Positions 12,101 to 21,217 of a stretch of DNA of 64,000 nt are shown here, in pieces. The position numbers and the translations under genes were made by a program. Every line of letters begins with the position of its first letter. Within the stretch, counting starts at the first letter, position 1. The stretch lies in NCBI RefSeq assembly GCF_000224145.3, contig NC_020179.2, forward strand, positions 1,885,612 through 1,949,611, written 5' to 3'. Source of the stretch: Ciona intestinalis (Eukaryota; Chordata; Ascidiacea; Phlebobranchia; Cionidae). Under the pieces are notes generated by a model that was not told the DNA's origin, made no database searches, and saw nothing but the letters and a program-made list of their open reading frames with translations.

Positions 12101-15100
12101 TGGTTTATGTCGGTTGAAACCGGTTACAGCAACCTGCATATGACCTCATTTGATTCTGACCCAAAGACATTGTTAAACATTGACCAGTGAGTATGTTGGT
12201 CGCATTATACACCAATATGAATGTAATGTAACTTACTTATTCTCCCGTGGCCAGAAATTGACAGTCGTTAAACACCGGTGTTTTGTTTCAAACACTTCAT
12301 GCCAGCTTACAAGTTACCATGTATGTTACTTTGTTGGTGAACATGGTAACCAGATAAGTTTTAAAATTTGCTTTGATTTTGTATTGTCACTTTCAAGCAT
12401 CTGAACCAGTCTCTTGCTAAATTCTTCTATATTTAAAAACACACTTGTATAGTTCAAAAATATACTTAAGGATACTCAAATAGCAAAGTTTTGGTTACCT
12501 TAAAAATATACTAATGCATATTTTACTGAAGTATATATATATATATTTNTTATTCAAAACCTGAACATAGTTCTAAACTTGGTATGAGTTCTCACATAAT
12601 TTTATCAATTTACAGGTTACAGCAGAGTTGNNNNNNNNNNNNNNNNNNNNNNNNNNNNNNNNNNNNNNNNNNNNNNNNNNAGAGGGTTTTTCATTTTTTT
12701 ATGTGTGCCTGATAATCCAAAAATCCATCAGTTAATACTGGGTTGGAGCAATTGTCTTTTTGTCTCTTGGCCAAAGACACATATGCTCAATGGTAGCAGC
12801 GAAAGCCCTAGTGTGTTAGCTAAACCAATTAATCTGCATCCTGTTTATCTTTGATGATGTGCAATGCATATACTTTATGTCAAGTGAAACTCAAATTAAA
12901 TTGAAGCCTTAATTACTACTTTACTAGATAGTCTGTTACGGCAGCAGTTTTTAGTAACAAAAAAGATATTAATTGCTTGTATATTATAGTAGGGTGGGGG
13001 AAGACTGAAAAGCTTTAGCACCTAATATCTAAATATCCTGATTAAGTTTTTAACAATTAACAATGCTCTATGGGAGTCATAAGGATACGGTTTTATAATC
13101 TTTTGAATGTTCGTTGTTTACTACCAAATTGGGAAAAAAGAGAATGAAAAGGTGTCCCATCTTCCCCAGCCTACTATATACAGAATAAAGCATAATTAAA
13201 AACAAGCATTTTTTTATTTTCTATCCACCTTAAGCTGACAGATTGTTTGGCCATGTGTTCGTCTACAATTCTTTCGGTTCCTCATTCATTTCCAAGATAT
13301 TTCTACCAAAGTTTACAAACCACAAGTATAAAGGTATTTGTGTGTAGTTAGTTTGTTCTAGTTTACTCATTTAAGGAGGAAAATCAAAATTATTAGGTTT
13401 TTTAAAATGTTTAATTTTTTGGGTAAAAAAGACTGGCAAGTGGAAAGCAATAAAAAAACATTATTTTAAAAAACAAATAATTTGAAAAAGCATATTAAAT
13501 GCAAAATTACTAAATTAGTCATCTATGTTTTAGTCTTTTATATTTCATATATTTTAAAATTTTGCCCGATAAACCAGGCAAAGTCTTTCAGGGGCCTATT
13601 AGCGTCTGCATGTATGAATGTAATTATGTAACTTACTTAATGATCGCGTGGCCGGAAACAACATTTAAACACAGGTGTCCTGTTTCATACACCTTGTGCC
13701 AGCTTATGAGTTACCAAGTATGTTACTTTGTGGGTGATTATTTGGGGGATTTTTTGTATGTGTGGCTGATATTTTGAACAACCAATTAGTGACTACTGGG
13801 TTGGAGCAATTGTCGTTAAGTGTCTTGCCCAAGGACACATAAGCCTACGACGATAGTAGCATGCGCATAACTTATTGTTTTTAGCTTGCTATCTCACCAA
13901 GCCAGCGTGGTACAAGCGGACCTGTGAACGTTGAAATCAACCAACAATTTACGTTGAAAGTGGAAGGCGTGATTCAGCATGTTAACTCAACTGATAGTGA
14001 TGTCATAGAGTGCGCGGGCGATCGTGACGAGACGTATAAAAAGTTTCGAGAGGTTGCGAGAGTCAAACTCAGCCTTCGAAAAACCAAACAAGGGCAAGCC
14101 AAAGTCACTAACACAAAGGTACTAAAAATGTTAATTTTTTTAATATAAAAACAAAAATTTTGTATAGTAGGGTGGGGGAAGACGGGACACCTTTAGCGCA
14201 TATTATCCAAATATCCTAATCGTGTTTTAAACAATTAACAACAGTCTATGGGAGTCATGAGGATATAGTTTTATAATGCCTTGAATGTTCTTTGTTTACT
14301 GGCAAATGGGATGAGAAAATAGATTGAAAAAGCGTCCCATCTTCCCCCACCCTACTATATTAATTTTACGCACTTAAAACATGTTGTTTTTCAGGTCGAT
14401 GAGGGAAAGTCTCATTTTGTACAGACGGTAAATCCACGAAACGATTACTTTAGCACGCAGTTTCTTGTCAATTTTCCACTAGCAGGTAAAAGTTGTCATT
14501 AAAATATTTCATACATGCGTGGGAGTGTAGCAGTTTGTGAGTGGGCTATCTATATAGTAGGCTACAGTAACGTGGGGAAGATAGGACACCTTTTAATTAT
14601 ATTTTCTCGTCCCATTTAATGGTAAACAAGGAACATTCAAAGAATTATAAAACTATATCCTTACAACTCTTATAGACCGTTGTTAATTGTTTTAAACTCG
14701 ATCAGGGTATTTGGATATTAGGTGCTAAAAGTGTCCCATCTTCCCCCACGCTACTATATATATGTCATTGTCAGCTTGATATACTCTTCTACAAAGATAG
14801 TTTTATTCGGAAACAACACTGTTGAAACTTAGTTAAATGAATGAAACTTATTTATTGCGTGGCGAACAATGGCAGCAGTTATAACACACAAGTGTACTAT
14901 TTCATTCACCTCATTCCCTCTTACGAGTTTTTATGTAACCTAATGGGTTATTTTAAATACCGCTAAGCATGATTTCCTTTTCAAGGTATTTACATGCTAC
15001 ATATTGAAACCAACGTCGAAGATGGAGACGGCGTTTGGTGGAAAACAGGACCTAAAGAGACTGTCCTTGTTAAGGCATACGATGACAGTGTACGAATTCA

Positions 15101-15149
15101 ACAACAGACACAACAGTCACAAGCCCGTTCGACACCAACAAACCGATAG
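3114..15149 (+). CDS. INTS7: Integrator complex subunit 7, 20 exons
   Basis: INTS7 is an alpha-helical scaffold subunit of the nuclear Integrator complex, which cleaves snRNA 3' ends and attenuates Pol II. Exons I can place: 3114-3165, 3762-3891, 4524-4670, 5046-5230, 5621-5691, 6020-6148, 6626-6760, 7212-7317, 7923-8146, 8874-9034, 9505-9616, 10089-10226, 10489-10706, 11445-11633, 12083-12186, 12616 into the gap at 12631, 13242-13333, 13885-14118, 14395-14485, 14986-15149. All have GT-AG borders. The protein tracks human INTS7 from DANSALMELDKGLR at the start, through FPFPILINSAFLKLADAF and KILNVDEF, to NDYFSTQF and WWKTGPKETVLVK, then a Q-rich tail. Phases agree at every checkable junction except exon 13 to 14, which is off by one base. 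Exon 16 is mostly lost in Ns. Introns are packed with repeats. Confidence 0.93.
3420..3716 (-). repeat. Family B tRNA-headed SINE, near full length
   Basis: Family B reads, in its own orientation, as a tRNA-like head with A-box-like (tagtggttagcgcg) and B-box-like (gggttcaaggc) motifs, then a body with cttgggcaagacacttaac and a tail with gataaagtaagttacattc and ATTC/CATT repeats. This copy in INTS7 intron 1 has its tail at the left and head at the right. Such heads indicate Pol III transcription and LINE-driven retroposition. Confidence 0.75.
4022..4143 (-). repeat. Family B SINE, diverged head fragment
   Basis: This is a degenerate copy of the head and early body in INTS7 intron 2, recognised by the anti-oriented stretch tttgaacccagtatcctct and a decayed form of the conserved body segment. 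Confidence 0.5.
4209..4473. mobile_element. MITE family E, copy 1, ends TAGGCGCCTAAC
   Basis: This 265-bp segment in INTS7 intron 2 begins TAGGCGCCTAAC and ends with the reverse complement GTTAGGCGCCTA. A second, more decayed copy in opposite orientation lies at 53575-53930, sharing the internal segments around the cataccttgcatacccatg and gccggcgagagcatgaact stretches. No clear target duplication could be assigned. Confidence 0.65.
4871..4972 (-). repeat. Family A repeat, 3' part
   Basis: Family A is a roughly 180-bp repeat whose own-strand sequence runs tggctcgtttgtctgc, ggtgtagcgaccacgc, cttccaattaaatg, tgttttaacaactgttg, tcgctatatcctgtc, cttcgctaccgtaatcg and ends gagacaaataaa plus an ATT-rich tail. 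The short-repeat tail suggests a SINE or truncated LINE end. This copy lies in INTS7 intron 3 and is interrupted by ambiguous bases at 4869-4870. Confidence 0.65.
5489..5596. repeat. Four-copy tandem repeat in INTS7 intron 4
   Basis: About four units of roughly 29 bp, each starting gatgtagtatattttt or a variant and ending aatattttt, lie head to tail just before the acceptor of INTS7 exon 5 at 5621. The last unit is shortened. The T-rich units may extend the polypyrimidine tract. Confidence 0.7.
5851..6004 (+). repeat. Family A repeat abutting INTS7 exon 6
   Basis: This forward copy starts at ccaattaaatg and ends in ttattattatt only 15 bp before the exon 6 start at 6020. The T-rich tail lies where the polypyrimidine tract should be. 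Confidence 0.75.
6768..7090 (-). repeat. Family B SINE in INTS7 intron 7
   Basis: Near full-length copy, tail first on the plus strand, starting eight bases after the exon 7 donor and ending in a decayed tRNA-like head. Confidence 0.75.
7379..7436. repeat. 16-bp tandem repeat in INTS7 intron 8
   Basis: The unit tctctgaaaaagtttc is repeated nearly four times with small changes. Confidence 0.7.
7680..7880 (-). repeat. Family A repeat before INTS7 exon 9
   Basis: A nearly complete reverse copy runs from its ATT tail at the left to the agccattta head at the right. Exon 9 begins 43 bp further on, so the acceptor lies just beyond the head of the element. Confidence 0.7.
8154..8468 (-). repeat. 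Family B SINE in INTS7 intron 9
   Basis: Near full-length copy beginning eight bases after the exon 9 donor, with a recognisable anti-oriented tRNA-like head (tgaacccattacctctgggt). Confidence 0.75.
9391..9447 (-). repeat. Family A head fragment
   Basis: Only the head (ggtggctacacccagcag and agccatttat) remains, in INTS7 intron 10 before exon 11. Confidence 0.5.
9657..9873 (+). repeat. Family B SINE lacking most of its head
   Basis: Forward copy from gtgtccttgggcaagacact to the gataaagtaagtaagttac tail, in INTS7 intron 11. Confidence 0.7.
9913..10076 (+). repeat. Family A repeat abutting INTS7 exon 12
   Basis: Forward copy whose tail ends about 12 bp before the exon 12 start at 10089, the same arrangement as the copy before exon 6. 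Confidence 0.7.
10755..10840 (+). repeat. Family B tail fragment
   Basis: The stretch from the gacatgaggtgtatgaaaca segment to gaataaagtaagtttcattc remains, in INTS7 intron 13. Confidence 0.55.
10870..11011 (-). repeat. Family A repeat in INTS7 intron 13
   Basis: Reverse copy next to the preceding family B tail fragment; the two lie about 30 bp apart. Confidence 0.7.
11091..11317. mobile_element. hAT-like MITE with 8-bp target duplication
   Basis: The 227-bp element starts TAGGGATGCACATTACAGAA and ends with the exact reverse complement. It is flanked by gttactgg (11083-11090) and gttattgg (11318-11325), an 8-bp duplication with one difference. An 8-bp duplication and a TAGGGATG-type end are features of hAT transposons. 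It is non-autonomous and lies in INTS7 intron 13. Confidence 0.8.
11856..12049 (+). mobile_element. Family C MITE, copy 1
   Basis: Family C is about 195 bp with long inverted ends, TATAGTAGGGTGGGGGAAGA then tgggacacctt at the left and the mirror at the right. The internal part reads aatatccaaatatcctgatc, ttttaaacaattaacaac and cggttttataattctttg. Its TA-flanked ends suggest a Tc1/mariner-type parent. This copy lies in INTS7 intron 14. Confidence 0.75.
12216..12349 (-). repeat. Family B SINE tail half
   Basis: Starts about 30 bp after the INTS7 exon 15 donor and carries the tail half of the element, to the gtatgttactttgttgg segment. Confidence 0.6.
12631..12680. other. Assembly gap inside INTS7 exon 16
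   Basis: Fifty Ns follow only 15 coding bases of exon 16, which read on in frame as LQQS. A round 50-N gap is usually a placeholder, so the missing exon length is unknown. Confidence 0.9.
12683..12835 (-). repeat. Family B SINE body and head fragment
   Basis: Begins straight after the gap and ends in a decayed tRNA-like head near gtagcagcgaaagcccta. Confidence 0.6.
12985..13180 (+). mobile_element. Family C MITE, copy 2
   Basis: Complete copy with both ends (tatagtagggtgggggaaga and ccccagcctactatata), in the INTS7 intron before exon 17. Confidence 0.75.
13608..13862 (-). repeat. Family B SINE before INTS7 exon 18
   Basis: Body and tail are intact; the head end runs to about 20 bp before the exon 18 acceptor and is decayed. 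Confidence 0.7.
14163..14360 (+). mobile_element. Family C MITE, copy 3
   Basis: Well-preserved copy ending 34 bp before INTS7 exon 19. Both terminal inverted repeats are nearly perfect. Confidence 0.8.
14551..14760 (-). mobile_element. Family C MITE, copy 4, inverted relative to copy 3
   Basis: Starts 66 bp after INTS7 exon 19 and is in the opposite orientation to copy 3, so exon 19 sits between inverted copies. Confidence 0.75.
14834..14935 (-). repeat. Family B tail fragment
   Basis: A short diverged tail portion in the last INTS7 intron, ending about 50 bp before exon 20. Confidence 0.5.
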
Positions 15150-15454
15150 TTGTACAACGCTAAAAATACACACGCTGCTTGCCCACCCCCTTATGGATCG
15201 TTGCGGCCACTTGTTTTTTGCATTGTGACGAATCCGATGTCCGTTTGTGACAGTACACAGCATGTACTGTGACGAGTTTTGACCTATGCGTGTATGCGAG
15301 TGGATGCGTCATCAATTTGGAGCGGGCGTTTCCGATGGTGATAAATACAAATAGGGCGCAAACCAGTTGTACGTATAGGTGTAGTGAAAGACACAACAGA
15401 GCTCACTCGATAAGTGTCTTTAGTAAGGATTGGAACTAAGCATCAAAGAACAGT

Positions 15455-18400
15455 ATGTACCTCGGCCGATTTTTATTTTTTGTGCTCATCGCCGAGTTAG
15501 GCAGTTGTCTCACGCTTTTGGAGCTTGCGCAGTTTAAATCAAGAGTCTACACAGAATCGAATACAGGTGTACAAGGTTTTGTACGTCTTTCGGACACAAA
15601 TCTATCCACATATGAAATTCAGAGCAACGGTATACCAGATCACAAAACAGGTGACTTCCTTTTTAATGATTGAATGAATGAATGTAACTTACTTTATAAA
15701 ATGAATGTAACTTACTTTAACATCGCGTGGCCGGTAGGCTAAACGACATAGTCGTTAAACATGGGTGTTCTGTTTCATACACCTCATGCCAGCTTACGAG
15801 TTATCATGTTACTTTGTAGGTGATTATTTCTCTGAAATTTTTTCGGTTAATTTTGGAAGTTTGATTCAACATTCAGATTTTTTATTTCTCCGTACAGGAA
15901 AAGCAGCAAGCAAAATAGAAGCACAAACCTATTCTATAAAGTTACCTACAACGCCTGTGTTTGCATCAGCTACGACATGTTTACCTGATGGTCCCATCGG
16001 TATGGCAATCAACGGAGTCCCGATATTTAACCCGTATTCTCACGATTGCTGCGACAAGGGTAAGGGAAGATAATATTTTCATAGACGCTACTGTTGTGAG
16101 ATGTATAGGGTGGGGAAATATGGGTCAGCTTTAGCACATAATATCCTGATCTTGTTAGAACAATTAACAACGGTTTATGGATATCGTGTACGGTTTTTAT
16201 AATTCTTTGAATGTTCTTTGTTAACTACCAAATGGGACAAGAAAATAGAATAAAAAGATGTCCTATCCTTCCCCACACTACGTTATCTAACAAATCTATA
16301 TGCAACAAGTGCCTGGAAACCAACTTGGTGGGTGTAGCGACTTCGCTTATTTTCTTCCAAATAAATGAAAATATGTTTTCTAACTGTAAGCGTTTTTAAC
16401 AACTGTTGTTTTGTCGCTATATCTTGTTTTTTTTTTGTTTAAACTGTTTATAAAGCTACCGTAATCGAAGAGACAAATATAATGGTTATTATACATTGTG
16501 TGAGCTATTTTCAAAAAGTTTTGTCATACATGAACTATTCTTACTCGGTTTGAAAGCAGCAAATCATTTTACAAAATTATTTTCCTTCTATAGGTAAAAA
16601 GCGACTAGATAACTTGGATGAGTGTTGGGGGTTGGTTGACGATCTGGGACGCTACCATTACATGATGACGCCCGCGTGTTTGTTTAAGCTCACCTGCAAC
16701 AACCCATCTCAACTAATAGGCAAGATATTTTTGTGACTAGTATAAATCGTATTTGTGGTAGGGTGGGGGGAGACGAGACACCTTAAGCACATAATAACCG
16801 AGTCAGAAGGATACGGTTTATAATTCTTTGAGTGCTCTTTGTTTACTAACGAGTTGGACAATAAAATAAAATAAAAATGTGTCCTAACCTTCCCACACCC
16901 TACTATATATCTGTTCATTTTACTTTGCTACATTATAACGTCATGGTGTTTTGCAAGCCTTTCGACGACATTTAAAACATCTAACTTTTTTGCTGGCTTA
17001 CATATATGTGGTAACTTGTAAGCGCGCACAAGGTGTGTGAAAAAAACATCCATGTTATAACGACTATATAGTACTATATAGAGGAAGATGGGACACCTTT
17101 AACACATAATATCTAAATATCCTGACCAAGTTTTAAACAATTAACAACAGTCTATATTAGTCGTGGCGATACGGTTTTATAATTCTTGAAATGTTATTTG
17201 TTTACTACCAAATGGAACGAGAAAATAGAAGGAAAAGGTGTCCCATCTTCCTCCATCCTAGTTGCGCTATTTATTTAGTCGTCAGGGCCAACGCCGTTTG
17301 GCAAGCAATTCGACGACTGCTTAGTTTTTAATATTTTTAAACTGATTAAAAGTATCAAAAGTCTAAGCTTGAGGTTATAATTGGATGTTATTACATGTGG
17401 TACATAGGTGTCGCATTTGACGGTTTCCCAATATATGGTCCCAACGACGAAACAGGGAGAAGGATTACAAAAGCGGATTTAGATGCATGCAATGGGAGAT
17501 ACAATCGCTACCGAAAGTACAGGTTTGTATACGACATATATTCCTATTAATAGGGCAAACTCTGGCCGAAATCCTAGGTTCCCTGGCGTGTCTCTTCGTA
17601 AGACCTTCTACATATAGTAGGATGGGAGAAGATGGGACACATTTAGCACATGATATCCAAATATCCTGATCGTGTTTTAAACAATTGACGACGGTCTATG
17701 AGAGTCATTAAGATACGATTTTAGAATTCTTTGAATGTTCTTTGTTTACTACCAAATGGGAAAAAAAGAGAGAAAATAGAATGATAAGGTGTCCCATCTT
17801 CCGCCAACCTACTATATAGATTATAATTAAATAGAGTGGGGGAAGACGGGACACGGTTAGCACTTAATATCCAAGTATCCTGATTGTGTTTTAAACAACT
17901 ATAACAACGGTCTATAAAAGTCGTGACCGTACAATTCTTTAAATGTTTATTGTTTTCTACAAATTGGAAAAAAAATATTAATTAAACTGTAATTAAACGA
18001 CTGGCATATACACTTTTATTCCGAGTCTAATTATTTCGTTGCTATAATTACAAAGTGATGATAAAAATGTTGCATGTGTTTGCTGGGACTAAAAACATAT
18101 GACCAAAAGTGCACTTATTTTCGAATTTAAGAAAAACAGCCATTGTAAACTGCCTTTGATATTTTCGGTGTAATAATAAATAGCCTACACATTTTGTAAA
18201 TCTGTGTTTATTGCCCAGATACCACATAACCACCGAATTTCCATACACCATCGGATGTTTCAGAGGAGTACCTGCCCCGGGTTACGCGGGTACTTGTCTA
18301 TGCAGTAATCTGACGGAGCCATGTCCGAATCAGGTATGATGTTATCTTCGAACCGGTGATTCATTACTGCTTAAAACGTCACGAGGCTATTCTTTACTTG

Positions 18401-19183
18401 TTATTTCCGACTATAGTATTTGTTTGTGAAAGCACGGTATAAATATAGTAGCTCTAACATGGAAAACATACTTACGTGTGTATAGGAATCAAGCAGAAGC
18501 TTTCCCGTGGGCGAGCAGCATATAGGGCAGTTTGTGGTTCAGAAGGGTTTCGAGGGAAATGGCATGAAATATTTTGTTTGTTTATTCGCAACATCATATC
18601 ATATCATATGTTACGTAGAACGTATTGCATGTCGATACATAGCTCACGTAGTCCGTGACGTCATTTACTATTCGCTAATCAATTAATCATCGCTAAAACA
18701 ATAAACTATATCTTAACATCCTTCCATAACAGTATATAGTAGGGGTGGGGGGAGATGGGACACCTTTTAGCTCTATTTTCTCGTCTCATTTGGTAGTAAA
18801 CAAGGAACATTCAAAGAATTATAAAACCGTACCCTCGCAACTCCCATAGACCGTCGGTAATTGTTTAAAGCTTCATCAGGATATTTGGATATAATATGCC
18901 AAAGGTGTCCCGTCTTACCCCACCCTAATACCATACATACACTTTTATACAAACATAAAAGCAGCGCAAATTTTTGTGTCAAAAGCAGCCTCCGAATCCA
19001 TCGACGCCGCCAGCATCTCGTAAACGACGATCAGTAGACACTGGCATCACAAGTCTCACGTGTTGTGCGTCAGCGAATAACTGTGATCATCTTTACAATG
19101 ACAAATCGAGTGCAAACACTGCCAGAACTACGCTGAGTTTTTTACTATTCACTTTTACCACCGCTTTAACATTAATGTTATAA
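15455..19183 (+). CDS. Secreted YHYH-domain protein, probably GPI-anchored, 6 exons
   Basis: Exons 15455-15650, 15898-16059, 16594-16719, 17408-17522, 18219-18333 and 18986-19183 join in phase to 303 residues. The start gives a typical signal peptide (LGRFLFFVLIAELGSC). The core matches YHYH-domain proteins: LPDGPIGMAINGVPIFNPYS, then HDCCDK, GRYHYMMTP with the YHY signature, then VAFDGFPIYGPND and FPYTIGCFRG. Similar proteins occur in bacteria and invertebrates, and the biochemical role is not established. After CLCSN and TEPCPNQ comes a basic RKRRS, a possible furin site, and the last 17 or so residues are hydrophobic after a small-residue stretch, as in GPI-anchor signals. Intron 3 starts with GC rather than GT (16720). 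The gene lies 306 bp after INTS7 on the same strand. Confidence 0.85.
15669..15833 (-). repeat. Family B SINE tail half
   Basis: Lies in YHYH-gene intron 1 and starts with several gaatgaatg repeats. Confidence 0.65.
16103..16282 (+). mobile_element. Family C MITE, copy 5
   Basis: Somewhat shortened copy in YHYH-gene intron 2, with a decayed internal part and right end. Confidence 0.65.
16328..16490 (+). repeat. Family A repeat
   Basis: Forward copy in YHYH-gene intron 2, about 45 bp after a family C MITE and 100 bp before exon 3. Confidence 0.7.
16720..16725 (+). promoter_or_regulatory. GC-type 5' splice site
   Basis: The exon 3 junction of the YHYH gene reads ctaatag then gcaaga. Splicing here to the AG at 17406-17407 keeps the frame and gives LIGVAFDGFPIYGP, which fits the family. 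No GT within a few bases would do so. This is a non-canonical GC-AG intron. Confidence 0.7.
16756..16909 (+). mobile_element. Family C MITE, copy 6, internally deleted
   Basis: Both ends are present but about 40 bp of the interior (the atatcctgatc to acggtctatg part) is missing. Confidence 0.65.
16993..17064 (+). repeat. Family B tail fragment
   Basis: Only the tail from ggtaacttgtaagcgcg to gttataacgac remains, directly followed by a family C MITE. Confidence 0.5.
17064..17261 (+). mobile_element. Family C MITE, copy 7
   Basis: Complete but diverged, inserted at the end of a family B fragment. Confidence 0.7.
17612..17818 (+). mobile_element. Family C MITE, copy 8
   Basis: Complete copy in YHYH-gene intron 4 with a small internal duplication near gggaaaaaaagagagaaaat. 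Confidence 0.75.
17829..17979 (+). mobile_element. Family C MITE, copy 9, right end missing
   Basis: Begins 10 bp after copy 8 in the same orientation and fades before the right inverted repeat. Confidence 0.65.
18733..18929 (-). mobile_element. Family C MITE, copy 10
   Basis: Complete copy in reverse orientation in the last YHYH-gene intron, about 56 bp before exon 6. Confidence 0.75.
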
Positions 19184-19707
19184 GTTTTATTTTTTCTGAT
19201 GTAACAACATTGCAAAGTCCAATTTATTAATAGTGTGATATACGTTTCAAAATTGTAACTAAAACCCTGATAAGACTATTGTGTTTAACTTAATTAAATG
19301 TTTTTTTTATTGTTGTCCTTTCGCGCTTCGAGAACGTAAAACTTTGCACCTGGTTGGTTTTTCGTGTGTGTAGCTCATAAATTAGAAAATAAGTGATCGC
19401 TGCTCTGTGGCAAATTAGCTACAGACATAGTTTCTAGTGGCAGCATTGAGTTTTGAAACCGGTATTCATTAAGCTATGGTGAACCAAAATTTTGAGTAAA
19501 TTAACTTTTATTGCACATACGATATACAATTGTTTTGTATCATATATAAAATAAATAAGCATAGTGCCGTTAATACAGATACATAATCGTATTTAAATTA
19601 TAAAAATTCTGTAAATGCATACTCAACAAAATGAAGACATTTTGGCAGAAATTTCAAGCAAAAAATTAAAACTTGAATTAAAACATACAGTGCAAATAAT
19701 GTTGTAC
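19184..19707. other. Convergent 3' spacer
   Basis: This spacer separates the stops of two convergent genes. It holds the 3' UTR of the YHYH gene and, on the minus strand, an AATAAA (plus-strand TTTATT at 19507-19512) 196 bp beyond the stop of the minus-strand gene. No coding frame is seen. Confidence 0.5.
19507..19512 (-). terminator. Polyadenylation signal, minus strand
   Basis: AATAAA on the minus strand, placed about 200 bp after the stop of the 290-residue gene. Confidence 0.5.
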
Positions 19708-20773
19708 CTACAATTTTGGATTGTCCCTGCTAACATTATCAAATAATTGTAATGTGAAAGTGGCCACCATGTTTGTGCATTTTGTAATAACAAAGTAAAA
19801 CATTCGCTTATGGATATTATTTTGCCAAATTACTATTGCAATTTCATTGCCGGGTACTGCGGTAACATTTGAAAAAATTTCACATGCGCTACTTTTTACA
19901 ATATAGTCAGCAATATGACTGTGAATTCCAGAGGATTTTAAAACACCTGCACAATTAGCTTCATGCATGGCGTTAATGCAGTTGTCCATTAAGTTTTCAG
20001 TAATAATCACATTGCTGTTTAGATCTAGATGTGTTAAAGGAAATACGGTCTCCCATATTTTATCATTAAATGGAACAGTTTTCAAATCAAGCTGTAAGGA
20101 AGAATTTGCATGCATATGTATACTAGATTTTTCTAATATTTCAGTAGCTTTATTGATTTGGGTAGGGTCACAAAACTCACTCATGCCATTCAAAACAGCA
20201 ACTTTATATCCATGAGCAACATTAGTGATGACACACTTCCATACCAGGTATTTATCACACACACCACACAAATCAAAAGAAAACACATAACTTTGGTTCG
20301 GCCCTACAATCATGGTATCCATGGCTGTTTTGGTGCCAGGAACTTTAGGCAACCCATTATGCAGGTTCTGAACAGCAGAAGTGAACTCTATCTTCATTTT
20401 CCATGTTCGAAAATAGCATTGCTGTAACAATATGGACTCCATTAACCAGTTCAATGCAATTCCACCATACTTAAGCCATACAGAAGGACGAATGTAACCT
20501 AAATCAATAAATAAATAGATTAAATATGATTACAGCAGTTGTGAAAACACGCTTACAGTACAGTTAAACATGTTTACATTTAATTGGAAGAAAATAAGCG
20601 TGGTCACTACACCTAACAGACAAACGAGCCATTTATGAAAAAAAAAAGTGTGTGTAAAGACATTAAAATATTTGTGGAACAACAGAATTACCTTTACATG
20701 TGTTGCTAGTGTGGCCAATGTGATCGAACCGAACGCAACCAAACGCGTCTCCTGGTTTGTGCACACACTCCAT
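19708..20773 (-). CDS. Unrecognised 290-residue protein, 2 exons
   Basis: Exon 1 (20692-20773) starts with ATG in a good context (aacaATGG) and joins exon 2 (19708-20498) across a GT-AG intron in phase, giving 290 residues and a TAG stop. The N-terminal part is cysteine-bearing and begins MECVHKPGDAFGCVRF, followed by HIGHTSNTCKGYIRPSVW across the junction. Later parts have FSFDLCGVCDKYLVWKC and a C-terminal segment with alternating hydrophobic stretches (IAIVIWQNN, FYFVITKC). I see no signal peptide, clear membrane segment or known catalytic motif, and I do not recognise the family. A possible NRF1-type site lies about 165 bp upstream, and the gene ends convergent with the YHYH gene. Confidence 0.65.
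20530..20637 (-). repeat. Family A repeat, head half
   Basis: Head-side part (from cagttgtgaaaacacgctta to acgagccatttatg) filling much of the intron of the 290-residue gene. Confidence 0.7.
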
Positions 20774-20937
20774 TGTTCACCATATGAACTTCCTGTTGAA
20801 GTGTATTTTGGCGTGAAATATTGAATTTCCTACTGAATTTCACACTATTGTATAAGATAAGCTGTATGGAAGACTATATTGTATTCGACAAGGGCAGTAT
20901 GTTTTAACGGCATTGTCTATTCAGAAAAGTAAACTGC

Positions 20938-20949
20938 TGCGCATGCACA
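20938..20949. promoter_or_regulatory. NRF1-like site
   Basis: TGCGCATGCACA differs by one base from the palindromic NRF1 consensus (YGCGCAYGCGCR). It is 165 bp upstream of the ATG of the minus-strand 290-residue gene. Confidence 0.35.
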
Positions 20950-21217
20950 AAACAAATACGTTGCTAATATAACATAAGTAAGCACGTAGTTTTATGTGAG
21001 CAATTTAAAAAAGAAAGTTACCAATGTCAGAAAGTTTGCGACTTGGATCTGCTGCAGGTAGTTGAGAATGCAGAAGTTTTGTATTCTTATTGCGAACGGG
21101 TCCAGCTATTCAGCAACTTACTAACTCCCGGTTAACCATATTCAAACCAGAGCCAGCAGTTCGCATTTCATGCCGCTAAGTTTGTTCCTTGAAATAAGTT
21201 TTCAATATATAATACAC

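Noticed and set aside
20692-21130. An alternative upstream exon chain for the 290-residue gene
   Set aside because: Another frame stays open through 20692-20838 and a segment near 21100, but it ends in phase 0 where exon 2 needs phase 1. The frame starting at ATG 20771-20773 fits the phase exactly.
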